Positions 8,662 through 16,627 of a stretch of 38,037 nt of DNA are shown piece by piece. Within the stretch, counting starts at the first letter, position 1; every line of letters begins with the position of its first letter. The DNA comes from Tateyamaria sp. GTDB taxonomy: Bacteria; Pseudomonadota; Alphaproteobacteria; Rhodobacterales; Rhodobacteraceae. The notes under the pieces are model-generated. The model saw nothing but the letters and a program-made list of their open reading frames with translations, was not told the origin of the DNA and made no database searches. The position numbers and the translations under genes were made by a program. The stretch lies in the NCBI GenBank assembly GCA_018668195.1, contig JABITU010000146.1:1-38037 (forward strand), in the 5' to 3' direction.

Positions 8662-9057
8662 TCTTAGTCCTCAACCGTTTGGCTTTGGCTGCGAGGCCCG
8701 AACCGGGGTGCGCCAGGTAGTGCTCAGGACGGTTATAGCGAGGGATGCACACTGTGAAAAGCGCCGTTCGCGACCTTACGGAAAGACGCAAGAACGTCAT
8801 TAATTGACTTGATGGCTGCGGGATCAACCTTTTGGCTGTGCCATCCGGGTTTGAGGGGTTTGGTTTTCAAAAGGCAAAATATTTTCCGAATGCATGCCGT
8901 TTCAAAGTTTACACTGCGCGATGTGATCGCTCAGTGTTGGTCTAGCCCTGTAATGCCATGCCTCGGGCGCATAATGTACGCCACATGTCTTCAGGCTTTT
9001 CGCCAGAAAATTCGTTTTTTTCTTTGTTTGATGCCCAGCAGGCCCGCCGTTATCGCC
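8662..9057. other. Intergenic region upstream of accB, no gene recognised
   Basis: 396 bp between the accB start and the livF stop. Short open frames exist on both strands but none has a recognisable product or a good ribosome binding site. The region must hold the accB promoter and the end of the liv transcript; I found no clear terminator hairpin. No remnant of aroQ was detected by eye. Confidence 0.5.
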
Positions 9058-9813
9058 TCAGATGGCCAGGTATTCTGCGCGCAATTCTTCATTTTCGAGG
9101 ACCTCTGCTGCCGTCCCATCGAAAACGATACCTCCGGTATCGAGAATCAGGGCGCGGTCTGCCAGTTGCAGGGCACGGATCGCATTTTGTTCCACGATGA
9201 CGGTTGTGATGCCCTGCTGTTTGATGATGCGCAGTGTCTTTTCGATCTCGTCAACGATCACGGGGGCCAACCCTTCATAGGGTTCGTCCAGCAACAGCAC
9301 CTTAATATCACGTGCAAGCGCGCGCGCGATGGACAGCATTTGCTGTTCACCGCCTGACAAGGTTGTGCCTTCTTGGTTGCGGCGTTCCCCGAGGCGCGGG
9401 AAAAGATTGTAAAGACGGTCGATTGACCAGCCAATTGGAGGGGCGATTTGGGCCAGCTTCAGGTTTTCCTCGACCGTAAGGCCGGGGATGATGCGTCGAT
9501 CTTCGGGAACAAGGCCCAAACCCGCTTGCGCGGCTTCATGGCTCGACATGTTGTGCAAAGGCTGGTGGTCAAGCCAGATTTCGCCGTGGCGAACCTCTGG
9601 ACTGCCGATGCGCGCGATAGAGCGCAGGGTTGTCGTCTTGCCAGCCCCGTTGCGGCCCAGCAGCGCCAGGATCTCACCCTCGTGGACGTTAAAGGTGATG
9701 CCTTGAACGATATAGCTTTCCCCGTAGTAGGCATGCATGTCCCACACGCTGAGAAAGGCAGGGGCAGTTTGGGCATGGCTTATGCCCTTTGTGACGTCGG
9801 GATTTGCGTTCAT
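9058..9813 (-). CDS. livF: Branched-chain amino-acid-type ABC transporter ATP-binding protein LivF
   Basis: 251 residues. One of two ATPases powering the importer encoded by the upstream genes. Walker A is GRNGAGKT, the signature is LSGGEQQ, Walker B is VLLLDEPYEGLAP, and the switch histidine position is replaced by the Gln of VIVEQN, which is the LivF hallmark. The start at ATG 9813 follows a GGAG; the in-frame GTG at 9840 has no such site. It is the last gene of the five-gene liv block, 66 bp after livG. Substrate cannot be read from the ATPase. Confidence 0.94.
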   Translation of the reverse strand: MNANPDVTKGISHAQTAPAFLSVWDMHAYYGESYIVQGITFNVHEGEILALLGRNGAGKTTTLRSIARIGSPEVRHGEIWLDHQPLHNMSSHEAAQAGLGLVPEDRRIIPGLTVEENLKLAQIAPPIGWSIDRLYNLFPRLGERRNQEGTTLSGGEQQMLSIARALARDIKVLLLDEPYEGLAPVIVDEIEKTLRIIKQQGITTVIVEQNAIRALQLADRALILDTGGIVFDGTAAEVLENEELRAEYLAI

Positions 9814-9879
9814 GTCCGTGCTCCGTTTTGGTTCTGGCACTTTGAAAAACCCATGTGGGCAGTCTGGCGGATGGGCGGG

Positions 9880-10644
9880 TTAGGCTGCATCCTGGGTTTC
9901 ACCAAGATAGGCTTCGCGCACCTTGGGGTGACCTTTGATATTTTCTGGCGTGTCTTCAACCAATGGCGTCCCCTGAGCCAAAACCGTAATCCGCTCGGCC
10001 AGAGAGAACACAACATGCATGTCGTGTTCGATGATTGAGATGGTGATATCGCGCTCATCCTTGATCTGTTTGAGCAGATCAATGGTGTTGTTGGTGTCGG
10101 CGCGCGCCATGCCTGCTGTTGGCTCGTCCAGCAACAAAAGCCGCGGCTCCTGGCTGAGGCACATGCCGATCTCAAGACGTCGTTTGTCTCCGCGCGACAG
10201 GGCGGCTGCGTGCATGTGCCGATGCTCTGCCATCTTCATCTCTTCTAGCATGACTTCGGCGCGCTCGACGATTTCTCTGTCTTTCAGCATATTGATAAAA
10301 GCATTGGGCGTGAAAGCACCATCCCGCTTTGCAAAGCATGGGATCATCATATTTTCTAGTACACTCAGATCACCAAATATTTCGGGCGTCTGAAACACGC
10401 GGCTGATCCCCATTTGGTTGATCTCAAACGGTTTTCTACCCAAGACCGACTGACCGTCGAACATGACCGACCCAGTGTCGGGGATCAGTTTGCCGACAAG
10501 ACAATTGAGCAGGGTCGATTTGCCTGCCCCGTTTGGCCCAATGATCGCATGTACCGAATTTTCTGCAATGCTCAGGTTAACGTCGCCCAGCGCCTGCAGG
10601 CCACCAAACCGTTTGCCCACGTTTTTGACTTCAAGGATACCCAT
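9880..10644 (-). CDS. livG: Branched-chain amino-acid-type ABC transporter ATP-binding protein LivG
   Basis: 254 residues. Second cytoplasmic ATPase of the importer, with Walker A GPNGAGKS, the Q-loop region VFQTPEIF, the degenerate signature LSRGDKRRLEIG, Walker B LLLLDEPTAGMA and the switch IEHDMHVV. LivG-type proteins normally have LSxGxQR; here the signature is LSRGDKR. ATG 10644 was preferred because GAGGG stands eight bases upstream; an earlier ATG at 10659 overlaps the livM stop (ATGA) and would add five residues. Translation is likely coupled to livM either way. Confidence 0.93.
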   Translation of the reverse strand: MGILEVKNVGKRFGGLQALGDVNLSIAENSVHAIIGPNGAGKSTLLNCLVGKLIPDTGSVMFDGQSVLGRKPFEINQMGISRVFQTPEIFGDLSVLENMMIPCFAKRDGAFTPNAFINMLKDREIVERAEVMLEEMKMAEHRHMHAAALSRGDKRRLEIGMCLSQEPRLLLLDEPTAGMARADTNNTIDLLKQIKDERDITISIIEHDMHVVFSLAERITVLAQGTPLVEDTPENIKGHPKVREAYLGETQDAA

Positions 10645-10655
10645 TGGTTTTGCCC

Positions 10656-11855
10656 TCATTCCGCAGGTGTTTCTTTGCCATTAGGCGTGCTCTTTTGGGA
10701 TTTTTTGCGCCCAAAAAACTTGGAAATACGTTGCCCGCCTTCGACAAGGCCTCCCGGCAGGAAGATCACAACAAGCATGAAAATCAACCCAAGCGTCAGG
10801 TGCCAGCCTTTCCCGACAAACGGATAAATCAGGGTGACAACAAAGTCTTCTAATCCATCAGGTAGGAAAGCGAACCATGTGTGCAGGATGTCTGAATTAA
10901 TCTTGGACAGAATGTTTTCCATGTACTTGATCGTACCAGCGCCTAGCACAGGTCCAATCAAAGTGCCGACGCCGCCAAGGATGCTCATCAACACGACCTC
11001 GCCCGAGGCCGTCCAAAACATCCGGTCCGCGCCGACTTGTGTGTCCATCGCGACCATGAGACCGCCAGCAAGGCCAGCATACATGCCCGAGATGACGAAA
11101 GCTGCCAGCGTATAGGGCTTTGAGTTGAGGCCGGTGTAATTCAAGCGCTGTTGATTGGATTTCACAGCCCGTAAAATCAACCCAAAGGGCGACCGAAAGA
11201 TACGAATTGAAAGATAAAAGGCCGCTAGCATAACGATCGCAGCGACATAGTAGCCTGCGTTGAAGGTAAACACCCATGTGCCCACACTGAGATCAAAGCT
11301 CGACCCCATTTTCAGTCCAAAGAGATGGGCCTTGGGGGTTGCACCGTCTGCCAGGGGCGCATCAAGGATGCGCGGATCTAGATTTTTCGGTTGCAGGCCG
11401 GTTTCGCCGCCTGTGATCGGTGTCAGCACCGAATACGCCAGCGAATAGGACATCTGTGCGAAGGCGAGCGTGAGGATTGAAAAATAGATGCCTGAGCGCC
11501 GCAGCGATATCCAACCCACTGCCAAAGAAAACACGCCTGCCACAATCACGGATACGATGATGGCCGGTATCACGTTCATGGTGAGCAGTTTCATCATCCA
11601 CATGGCTGCGTAAGAACCCACTCCCAGGAATGCGGCATGTCCAAACGAAAGGTATCCGGTCAGACCAAATAGGATATTAAAACCAATGGCAAAGATGCCA
11701 AAGATCACGAAACGCTGCATCAGGTCGGGATAGCCCGCGTTGAACTGCGCCATGCCCGAACCTTCGGGAAACGGGTTCATGATGAAGGGCGCCAGTGCAA
11801 CCAGTATCGCGACAAGGATCAGCAGGCGCGTATCTTTTTTGTCCAGTCCGAACAT
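10656..11855 (-). CDS. livM: Branched-chain amino-acid-type ABC transporter permease LivM
   Basis: 399 residues, with about ten hydrophobic segments. The family core is clear: [20 protein letters not shown], then [20 protein letters not shown], and the [13 protein letters not shown] stretch near the C-terminus. A short charged C-terminal tail ([14 protein letters not shown]) extends into the cytoplasm. It pairs with LivH to form the membrane channel of the importer. It starts 3 bp after the livH stop and overlaps the possible livG start. Confidence 0.94.
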   Translation of the reverse strand: MFGLDKKDTRLLILVAILVALAPFIMNPFPEGSGMAQFNAGYPDLMQRFVIFGIFAIGFNILFGLTGYLSFGHAAFLGVGSYAAMWMMKLLTMNVIPAIIVSVIVAGVFSLAVGWISLRRSGIYFSILTLAFAQMSYSLAYSVLTPITGGETGLQPKNLDPRILDAPLADGATPKAHLFGLKMGSSFDLSVGTWVFTFNAGYYVAAIVMLAAFYLSIRIFRSPFGLILRAVKSNQQRLNYTGLNSKPYTLAAFVISGMYAGLAGGLMVAMDTQVGADRMFWTASGEVVLMSILGGVGTLIGPVLGAGTIKYMENILSKINSDILHTWFAFLPDGLEDFVVTLIYPFVGKGWHLTLGLIFMLVVIFLPGGLVEGGQRISKFFGRKKSQKSTPNGKETPAE

Positions 11856-11858
11856 GGC

Positions 11859-12890
11859 TTAGTCCTCCATCACACCTTTGCGACCCATAAGGCCGCGGGG
11901 ACGCGTCAATAGAATTATAATCGCCACCAAATAGATGATGATCTGGTTCAGGCCGGGCAAAACCGAGAGCACTTCGCGCATCGAAGCAAAGCTTTCTAGA
12001 ATGCCCAAAAGAAAGCCCGCAGCGACAGCGCCGGGCAAAGATCCCATGCCGCCCACAACCACCACAACAAAGGACAGAACAAGAAAATCCATACCCATGT
12101 GGTAGTTTGGCGAGTTGATCGGGGTGTACATCACCCCGGCAAGACCTGCGACTGCGGCGGCTATTCCAAACATCAGGGTAAAGCGGCGGTCAATATTGAT
12201 CCCCAAAAGCTGCACGGTTTCGCGGTCGGCCATACCCGCCCTGACCACCATCCCGAACGTGGTAAATTGCAAAAAGGCAAAGACTGCGCTGATGATGACA
12301 GCGGCAAAGCCGAAATAAATAATACGCCAGTAGGGATAGATGATCATGTTTGGGTCAAAGCCCAGAAAGTTGCCAAAGTCGAACGAACCTTTGAACGCCT
12401 CGGGTGCCGGCGTGGGGATCGGGTTGGCGCCATAGTAGTATTTGATGATTTCCTGCAGCACGATTGCCAGCCCGAATGTCACTAGAATCTGGTCAGCGTG
12501 GGGACGTTTGTAAAAGTGTTTGATCAGGCCACGCTCCATTATCACACCGATGGCGATCATGACGGGTATGGCAAAAAGAATGGAAAGTGGCACAGACCAG
12601 TCAATGATCGCGTTGCCGGTTGCCTCTCCGAACCAGTCATAGACATAAGGAATATCAACCTTGAGCGGGTTGCCCAGAAAGTCTTTTTGAGTTTCGTCCA
12701 CAATCGTACGGCTAAGCGAAAGGATGCGACTGAGCGTGACCGCGCAAAACGCCCCGATCATGAACAACGCGCCATGAGCGAAGTTCACAACGCCCAGAGT
12801 GCCAAAAATCAACGTAAGACCCATGGCGATGAGCGCATAGGCCGAGCCCTTGTCAAGCCCGTTTAGAATTTGAAGGACGATCGCTTCCAT
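11859..12890 (-). CDS. livH: Branched-chain amino-acid-type ABC transporter permease LivH
   Basis: 343 residues. Polytopic membrane protein with the LivH pattern: ILNGLDKGSAYALIAMGLTL, IFGTLGVVNFAHGALFMIGA, then GMVVRAGMADRETVQLLGIN and GGMGSLPGAVAAGFLLGILE. An insertion of about 60 polar residues after the second helix (around DETQKDFLGNPLKVDIPYVY) is longer than in E. coli LivH and is seen in amide/urea-type relatives. The start at 12890 was chosen because MEAIVLQILNGL begins the domain; the in-frame GTG at 12974 lies inside the hairpin upstream. It follows livK after about 100 bp. Confidence 0.93.
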   Translation of the reverse strand: MEAIVLQILNGLDKGSAYALIAMGLTLIFGTLGVVNFAHGALFMIGAFCAVTLSRILSLSRTIVDETQKDFLGNPLKVDIPYVYDWFGEATGNAIIDWSVPLSILFAIPVMIAIGVIMERGLIKHFYKRPHADQILVTFGLAIVLQEIIKYYYGANPIPTPAPEAFKGSFDFGNFLGFDPNMIIYPYWRIIYFGFAAVIISAVFAFLQFTTFGMVVRAGMADRETVQLLGINIDRRFTLMFGIAAAVAGLAGVMYTPINSPNYHMGMDFLVLSFVVVVVGGMGSLPGAVAAGFLLGILESFASMREVLSVLPGLNQIIIYLVAIIILLTRPRGLMGRKGVMED

Positions 12891-12954
12891 AGGTCTGACC
12901 CTTGGTTGGAAAGTGTGGGATTTGGCGGAATGCCGGTCGCTATGAAATATAAGA

Positions 12955-12976
12955 GGGTGGGCACGAATGCCCACCC
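12955..12976 (-). terminator. Very stable UUCG-loop hairpin between livK and livH
   Basis: On the minus strand the stem GGGTGGGCA (12976-12968), loop TTCG and TGCCCACCC (12963-12955) form a perfect 9-bp GC-rich stem closed by a UUCG-type tetraloop, 13 bases after the livK stop. The following bases (TCTTATATTTC) are only moderately U-rich, so it may be a leaky terminator or a 3'-end stabiliser. Either would give more livK product than permease, as is common for binding-protein transporters. Confidence 0.7.
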
Positions 12977-12989
12977 CGATCGGTGCCGC

Positions 12990-14327
12990 TTATGCGCCGG
13001 GGTTGCAAGAACCCAATTCGCCGCCAAAGATGGCTGCGTCGTATGTCACCTGCGATACAGGTGTGACTTCGACGATCTCGAGAAGGTCAAATTCCGACGT
13101 TGGGTTTTCTTTACCTTTCACGACCAGCACGTCCTTGAAACACTGGTGGTCTTCGGCGCGGTAAAGCGTTGGGCCATTGCCCATGCCATCGAACTCAAAG
13201 CCTTCGAGAGCTTCGGCAACTGCGCAGGGGTTGAACGATCCCGCACGTTCGACAGCATCTGCATAGAGCATAACCTGCACATAGCAGGTGTGCGCTGCCT
13301 GTGACGGCGGGAAGCCGTACTTGGTGCCAAAGGACTGGACAAACTGCTTGGAGCCGGCGTCGGTCAGCGACCAGTGCCAGTTTGTCGACCCAAAGATGCC
13401 TTTAACGTTGGCGCCAGCGCCTTTTGCCATCAGGCGCGAGTAGAGCGGAACAACGATTTCGAAGTTCTTGTCGTTCACCAACTTGTCACGCAGGCCAAAC
13501 TGAACCGCGTTGGTCAACGAGTTCACCATGTTGCCGCCGTAGTGGTTCAGAACGAGAACGTCTGCACCCGATTGCAGAACTGGAGCAATGTACGACGAAA
13601 AATCGGTCTGTGTCAGCGGCGTTTTCACTGCGGCAACAGTTTCCCAACCCATGGCTTCGGTCGATGTGCGAACGGCTTCTTCTGTGGTGTATCCCCAGTT
13701 GTAGTCGGCGGTCAGGTGGTACGCTTTGCGGTCCGTGCCGTAGTTGTTGGCCAACACTGGCGCGAGCGCTGCACCGGTCATGTAGGAGTTAAAGAAGTGG
13801 CGGAAACCATTTGCCTTCTTGTCTTTGCCGGTGGTGTCGTTTGAGTGTGTCAGACCTGCCATAAAGATAATGCCAGCTTCTTGGCACAGCGCTTGCACGG
13901 CCACGGCCACGCCCGAGCTAGACCCACCCGTGATCATCACGGCACCGTCTTTTTCGATCATGGACCGCGCCGAAGCACGTGCCGCGTCAGATTTGGTCTG
14001 AGTGTCGCCTGTGACGTACTCAACTTTTTTGCCGAGAATGCCATTGCCTTGCAGAGCTTTAGACGAAAATGTGTTCATCAGGCCGCCGTCGCCGCCACCG
14101 TTCAGGTGTTCGACCGCAAGCTCGTAAGCGCGCAGTTCATCCGCGCCTTCGTCGGCATAGGCGCCGGACTGTGGAACGTTAAACCCAAGTGTGACCGTGC
14201 TTCCCGCAGGCGCGTTGGTATAGCCTTCGTGACTGCCTGCAGACAGGTATGTCGGCAGCGCGAGGCCCGCGCCAGCGACAGCACCGGTTTGCAATACGCC
14301 ACGACGCGACAGGTTCATTTTGGACAT
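12990..14327 (-). CDS. ABC transporter substrate-binding protein (LivK-like), Tat-type signal
   Basis: 445 residues. The N-terminus has a twin-arginine signal (SRRGVLQTGAVAGAGLALP, residues 7-25), so the protein is probably folded before export. The rest is a periplasmic binding protein of type I: TVTLGFNVPQSGAYADEGAD, YELAVEHLNGG, GDTQTKSDAARASARSMIEK, MITGGSSSGVAVAVQ, HLTADYNWGYTTEEAVR and DVLVLNHYGG. Cys residues occur near the C-terminus (HQCFKDV, GSCNPGA). Relatives bind amino acids, amides or urea; the ligand here is not readable. First gene of the liv block. A good candidate for control by the divergent regulator at 14559. Confidence 0.9.
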   Translation of the reverse strand: MSKMNLSRRGVLQTGAVAGAGLALPTYLSAGSHEGYTNAPAGSTVTLGFNVPQSGAYADEGADELRAYELAVEHLNGGGDGGLMNTFSSKALQGNGILGKKVEYVTGDTQTKSDAARASARSMIEKDGAVMITGGSSSGVAVAVQALCQEAGIIFMAGLTHSNDTTGKDKKANGFRHFFNSYMTGAALAPVLANNYGTDRKAYHLTADYNWGYTTEEAVRTSTEAMGWETVAAVKTPLTQTDFSSYIAPVLQSGADVLVLNHYGGNMVNSLTNAVQFGLRDKLVNDKNFEIVVPLYSRLMAKGAGANVKGIFGSTNWHWSLTDAGSKQFVQSFGTKYGFPPSQAAHTCYVQVMLYADAVERAGSFNPCAVAEALEGFEFDGMGNGPTLYRAEDHQCFKDVLVVKGKENPTSEFDLLEIVEVTPVSQVTYDAAIFGGELGSCNPGA

Positions 14328-14558
14328 GAAAATCCTCCCAGATGTTGAAATGGCGCCTCCGGCTCCTCACCGATGGACGCGCGGCACCTATTGATGCAAC
14401 GCGTTTATCCCTTTTTTCTGTAAAAAATTGCAATAAGCCCTTTTTTTATCATGATTATTTTGTAAACATATCGACAGTGAGTGGTGGATTGCTGTAAACT
14501 TTCTTATGTCGCACCGCAGAAACGCATTGAATTAACTCAGAAAGGCTAGCCAAGCCCC
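14328..14558. promoter_or_regulatory. Divergent promoter region with three TGTAAA repeats
   Basis: 231 bp between livK and the ScfR-like gene. TGTAAA occurs at 14419, 14461 and 14493 in the same orientation, the first followed closely by TTGCAA, within an AT-rich stretch that contrasts with the surrounding genes. RamB/ScfR-type regulators are known to bind AT-rich sites containing TTTGCAAA- or TTTGTAAA-like words, so these are candidate operators. Binding is inference. Confidence 0.4.
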
Positions 14559-15857
14559 ATGGCGCGTGAAGCACTCACTGGCAGCCGCATCCGCGAGCGC
14601 CGCATCATGAGCGGTTACAAACAGGCTGAATTGGCCCGTCAGGTCAATATTTCCGCTTCATACCTGAACCTAATCGAACACAACCGGCGTAGAATCGGCG
14701 GAAAATTGTTGCTGGACCTAGCGGCAGCGCTGGGAGTCGAAGCGGCGGCGCTGACCGAAGGCGCGGAGGCGGCATTAATTGCAGCCCTGCGTGACGTGGC
14801 CCAGACGGCTGGTGTGACGCAGGCCGAAATGGACCGTGCCGATGAGTTCGCCGGCAGGTTTCCTGGATGGGCCGATGCGCTGGCCGGCGCACATCGGAAG
14901 ATCTCTGGATTGGAGCGTACGGTTGAAAATCTATCTGACCGGTTGGCGCACGACCCCGAATTGGCGGCATCTGTGCACGAAGTGCTGTCGACAGCTGCGT
15001 CGATCCGGGCGACAGCATCGATCCTGGCCGAAGACAAAGACCTTGAGCCAGCCTGGCGCGACCGATTTCATGCAAATATTGATGCTGATAGCAAACGGCT
15101 TGCCGACAGTTCAAAGACTTTAGTTGGGTTTCTTGATCCTGAAACCGGCGAGGCGGCCAGTGTCAGTTCGCCTGCTGAAGAGGTCGAGGCATTTCTGACC
15201 ATCCACGAATACAGTTTTGACGGTATAGAGACCGGTAATGCCAAACCTGCCGACCTCGTTGAAGGCGCTCCTGAGTTGACCTCGACAGCTGCGCGTCAGA
15301 TTGCACTGGGAGTGCTGCACAGGGTAATCGAAGACAGTGGCCGTGTCACAATGGCAGATTTGACAGCTGCGTTGGCCGATCATGGTCCTAACCCCGTCGC
15401 GCTGGCGCAACTGTTCGGCGTGCCAGTCGCTTGTATCATGCGGCGCATGGCAGCGATGCCGGGTCTAACCTATGGCCTTGTTGTCGCTGATCGCTCGGGC
15501 GCCTTGTTGTTTCGCAAAGGCGTGCCGGGGTTTGTTATTCCAAGGTATGGCGCGGCTTGCCCGCTCTGGCCGCTTTTCCAGGTTATGACTCAGCCCGCCA
15601 CGGTATTGCGTCAACGGATGCGCGTGCCCGGGCGTGGAGGCGCCCTATTTGATTGCCTCGCGGCAGCCGAGATAACCGGACCTACCGCCCTAAACGCTGC
15701 CCCCTTGCTTGAGGCGACGATGTTGATTGTGCCAATTGCAAGCGATGACGATGATCGCACAGAGGCGGCGGTCGAAATGGGGGCGTCCTGTCGTATTTGT
15801 TCACGGCAGGCATGTCCGGGACGTCGCGAGCCGTCTATTCTCAGCGAAGGCTTCTGA
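14559..15857 (+). CDS. ScfR/RamB-type transcriptional regulator (XRE HTH + DUF2083)
   Basis: 432 residues. An N-terminal XRE helix-turn-helix (about 8-65: GSRIRERRIMSGYKQAELAR, ISASYLNLIEHNRR) binds DNA. A middle region has no HExxH, so the ImmA/IrrE-like peptidase segment found in many relatives is degenerate. The C-terminal DUF2083-like part has FVIPRYGAACPLWPLFQVMT and a cysteine cluster CRICSRQACPGRREP that resembles a metal site. Members of this short-chain fatty acyl-CoA regulator group control acetate and propionate use (RamB, PrpC/MccR). Divergent from the liv block and 84 bp upstream of the receiver gene, so it may regulate either. Ligand unknown. Confidence 0.85.
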   Translation: MAREALTGSRIRERRIMSGYKQAELARQVNISASYLNLIEHNRRRIGGKLLLDLAAALGVEAAALTEGAEAALIAALRDVAQTAGVTQAEMDRADEFAGRFPGWADALAGAHRKISGLERTVENLSDRLAHDPELAASVHEVLSTAASIRATASILAEDKDLEPAWRDRFHANIDADSKRLADSSKTLVGFLDPETGEAASVSSPAEEVEAFLTIHEYSFDGIETGNAKPADLVEGAPELTSTAARQIALGVLHRVIEDSGRVTMADLTAALADHGPNPVALAQLFGVPVACIMRRMAAMPGLTYGLVVADRSGALLFRKGVPGFVIPRYGAACPLWPLFQVMTQPATVLRQRMRVPGRGGALFDCLAAAEITGPTALNAAPLLEATMLIVPIASDDDDRTEAAVEMGASCRICSRQACPGRREPSILSEGF

Positions 15858-15941
15858 CTCTTTTGACAGCTTGATAAAAACTGCTCATAGTCACTCAACA
15901 GTAGGGTCGCATGAACGGCTTTGCATGCCATGGGAGGGGAC

Positions 15942-16322
15942 ATGAGCATAGGTAAGCATGTTCTGCTTGTTGAGGATGAGCTGAACATCATAGAAGCGCT
16001 GCGTTTCCTGCTCAGCCGTGAAGGTTGGCACGTGGATACGCATTCTGATGGTGCAACCGCCGTTGAAGCCATCCGTACAATGCGGCCAACTCTGGTGATT
16101 CTGGACTACATGCTTCCCGGCAAGAGTGGGCTCGATATACTGACTGAACTACGCAAGGATCCGGACTTTGAAACCTTGCCGGTACTCATGCTTACAGCGC
16201 GCGGTCAGACCCGTGACCGTGAACAGGCAGAAAAGGCGGGGGTGAGCCGGTTCATGACAAAACCGTTTTCCAATACAGAAGTCATCACAGCTGTGCGTGA
16301 CCTTGTGCAACTGTCAAGATGA
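15942..16322 (+). CDS. Stand-alone CheY-like response regulator receiver protein
   Basis: 126 residues, receiver domain only. Acidic pocket EDE (11-13), phosphoacceptor Asp55 in LVILDYMLPG, switch Thr in MLTARG, and Lys107 in FMTKPF are all present, so it should be phosphorylated normally. There is no DNA-binding output domain. The start ATG 15942 follows GGGAGGGG; an in-frame ATG at 15921 is less likely. The stop overlaps the next gene by ATGA, and the histidine kinase follows, so the pair are very probably cognate. How the signal reaches transcription is not evident; the neighbouring ScfR-like regulator is one possibility. Confidence 0.93.
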   Translation: MSIGKHVLLVEDELNIIEALRFLLSREGWHVDTHSDGATAVEAIRTMRPTLVILDYMLPGKSGLDILTELRKDPDFETLPVLMLTARGQTRDREQAEKAGVSRFMTKPFSNTEVITAVRDLVQLSR

Positions 16323-16627
16323 CGACGCCAACGCCATCACCCCTATTCTTGCAGAGGCGCAGCTATCGGCAGCGACGAATGATGGATGCCCTGCGATTGT
16401 TGCCAATCATGGGCGGATTGTTGTGGTCGATGCCACTGTTCTGGCCGGCGGTGTCGAGCCGAACATACGGTCCGGAACCTGTGAGCATGTCTACTTCAAT
16501 CATGTATGTGTTTGGTGTTTGGTGCTTGCTTATTGTGGCATCGATCGCACTGCGCGCGGCTTTGAAGCCTACTTGGATGCAACAAGTGACGGACCCTGAT
16601 CAGGTGGGAACGGACGAGGTCGGCTGA
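16319..16627 (+). CDS. Small two-helix membrane protein between receiver and symporter kinase
   Basis: 102 residues, not assigned to a family with certainty. A basic N-terminus (RRSYRQRR) is followed by two hydrophobic helices, about LLPIMGGLLWSMPLFWP and IMYVFGVWCLLIVASIALRA, and a polar tail. Size and topology recall the small subunits (DUF485/DUF4212-type) encoded just before sodium/solute symporters. It overlaps the receiver gene by four bases (ATGA) and the kinase gene by one base (TGATG), so translation of all three is probably coupled. It may be an accessory subunit of the symporter-like sensor; this is inference. Confidence 0.8.
   Translation: MTTPTPSPLFLQRRSYRQRRMMDALRLLPIMGGLLWSMPLFWPAVSSRTYGPEPVSMSTSIMYVFGVWCLLIVASIALRAALKPTWMQQVTDPDQVGTDEVG

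Noticed and set aside
8809..9357. Large plus-strand frame opposite the livF end
   Set aside because: Shadow of livF; no family resemblance and most of it is antisense to conserved ATPase codons.
9814..9840. Longer livF start at GTG 9840
   Set aside because: No ribosome binding site, whereas ATG 9813 has GGAG at good distance.
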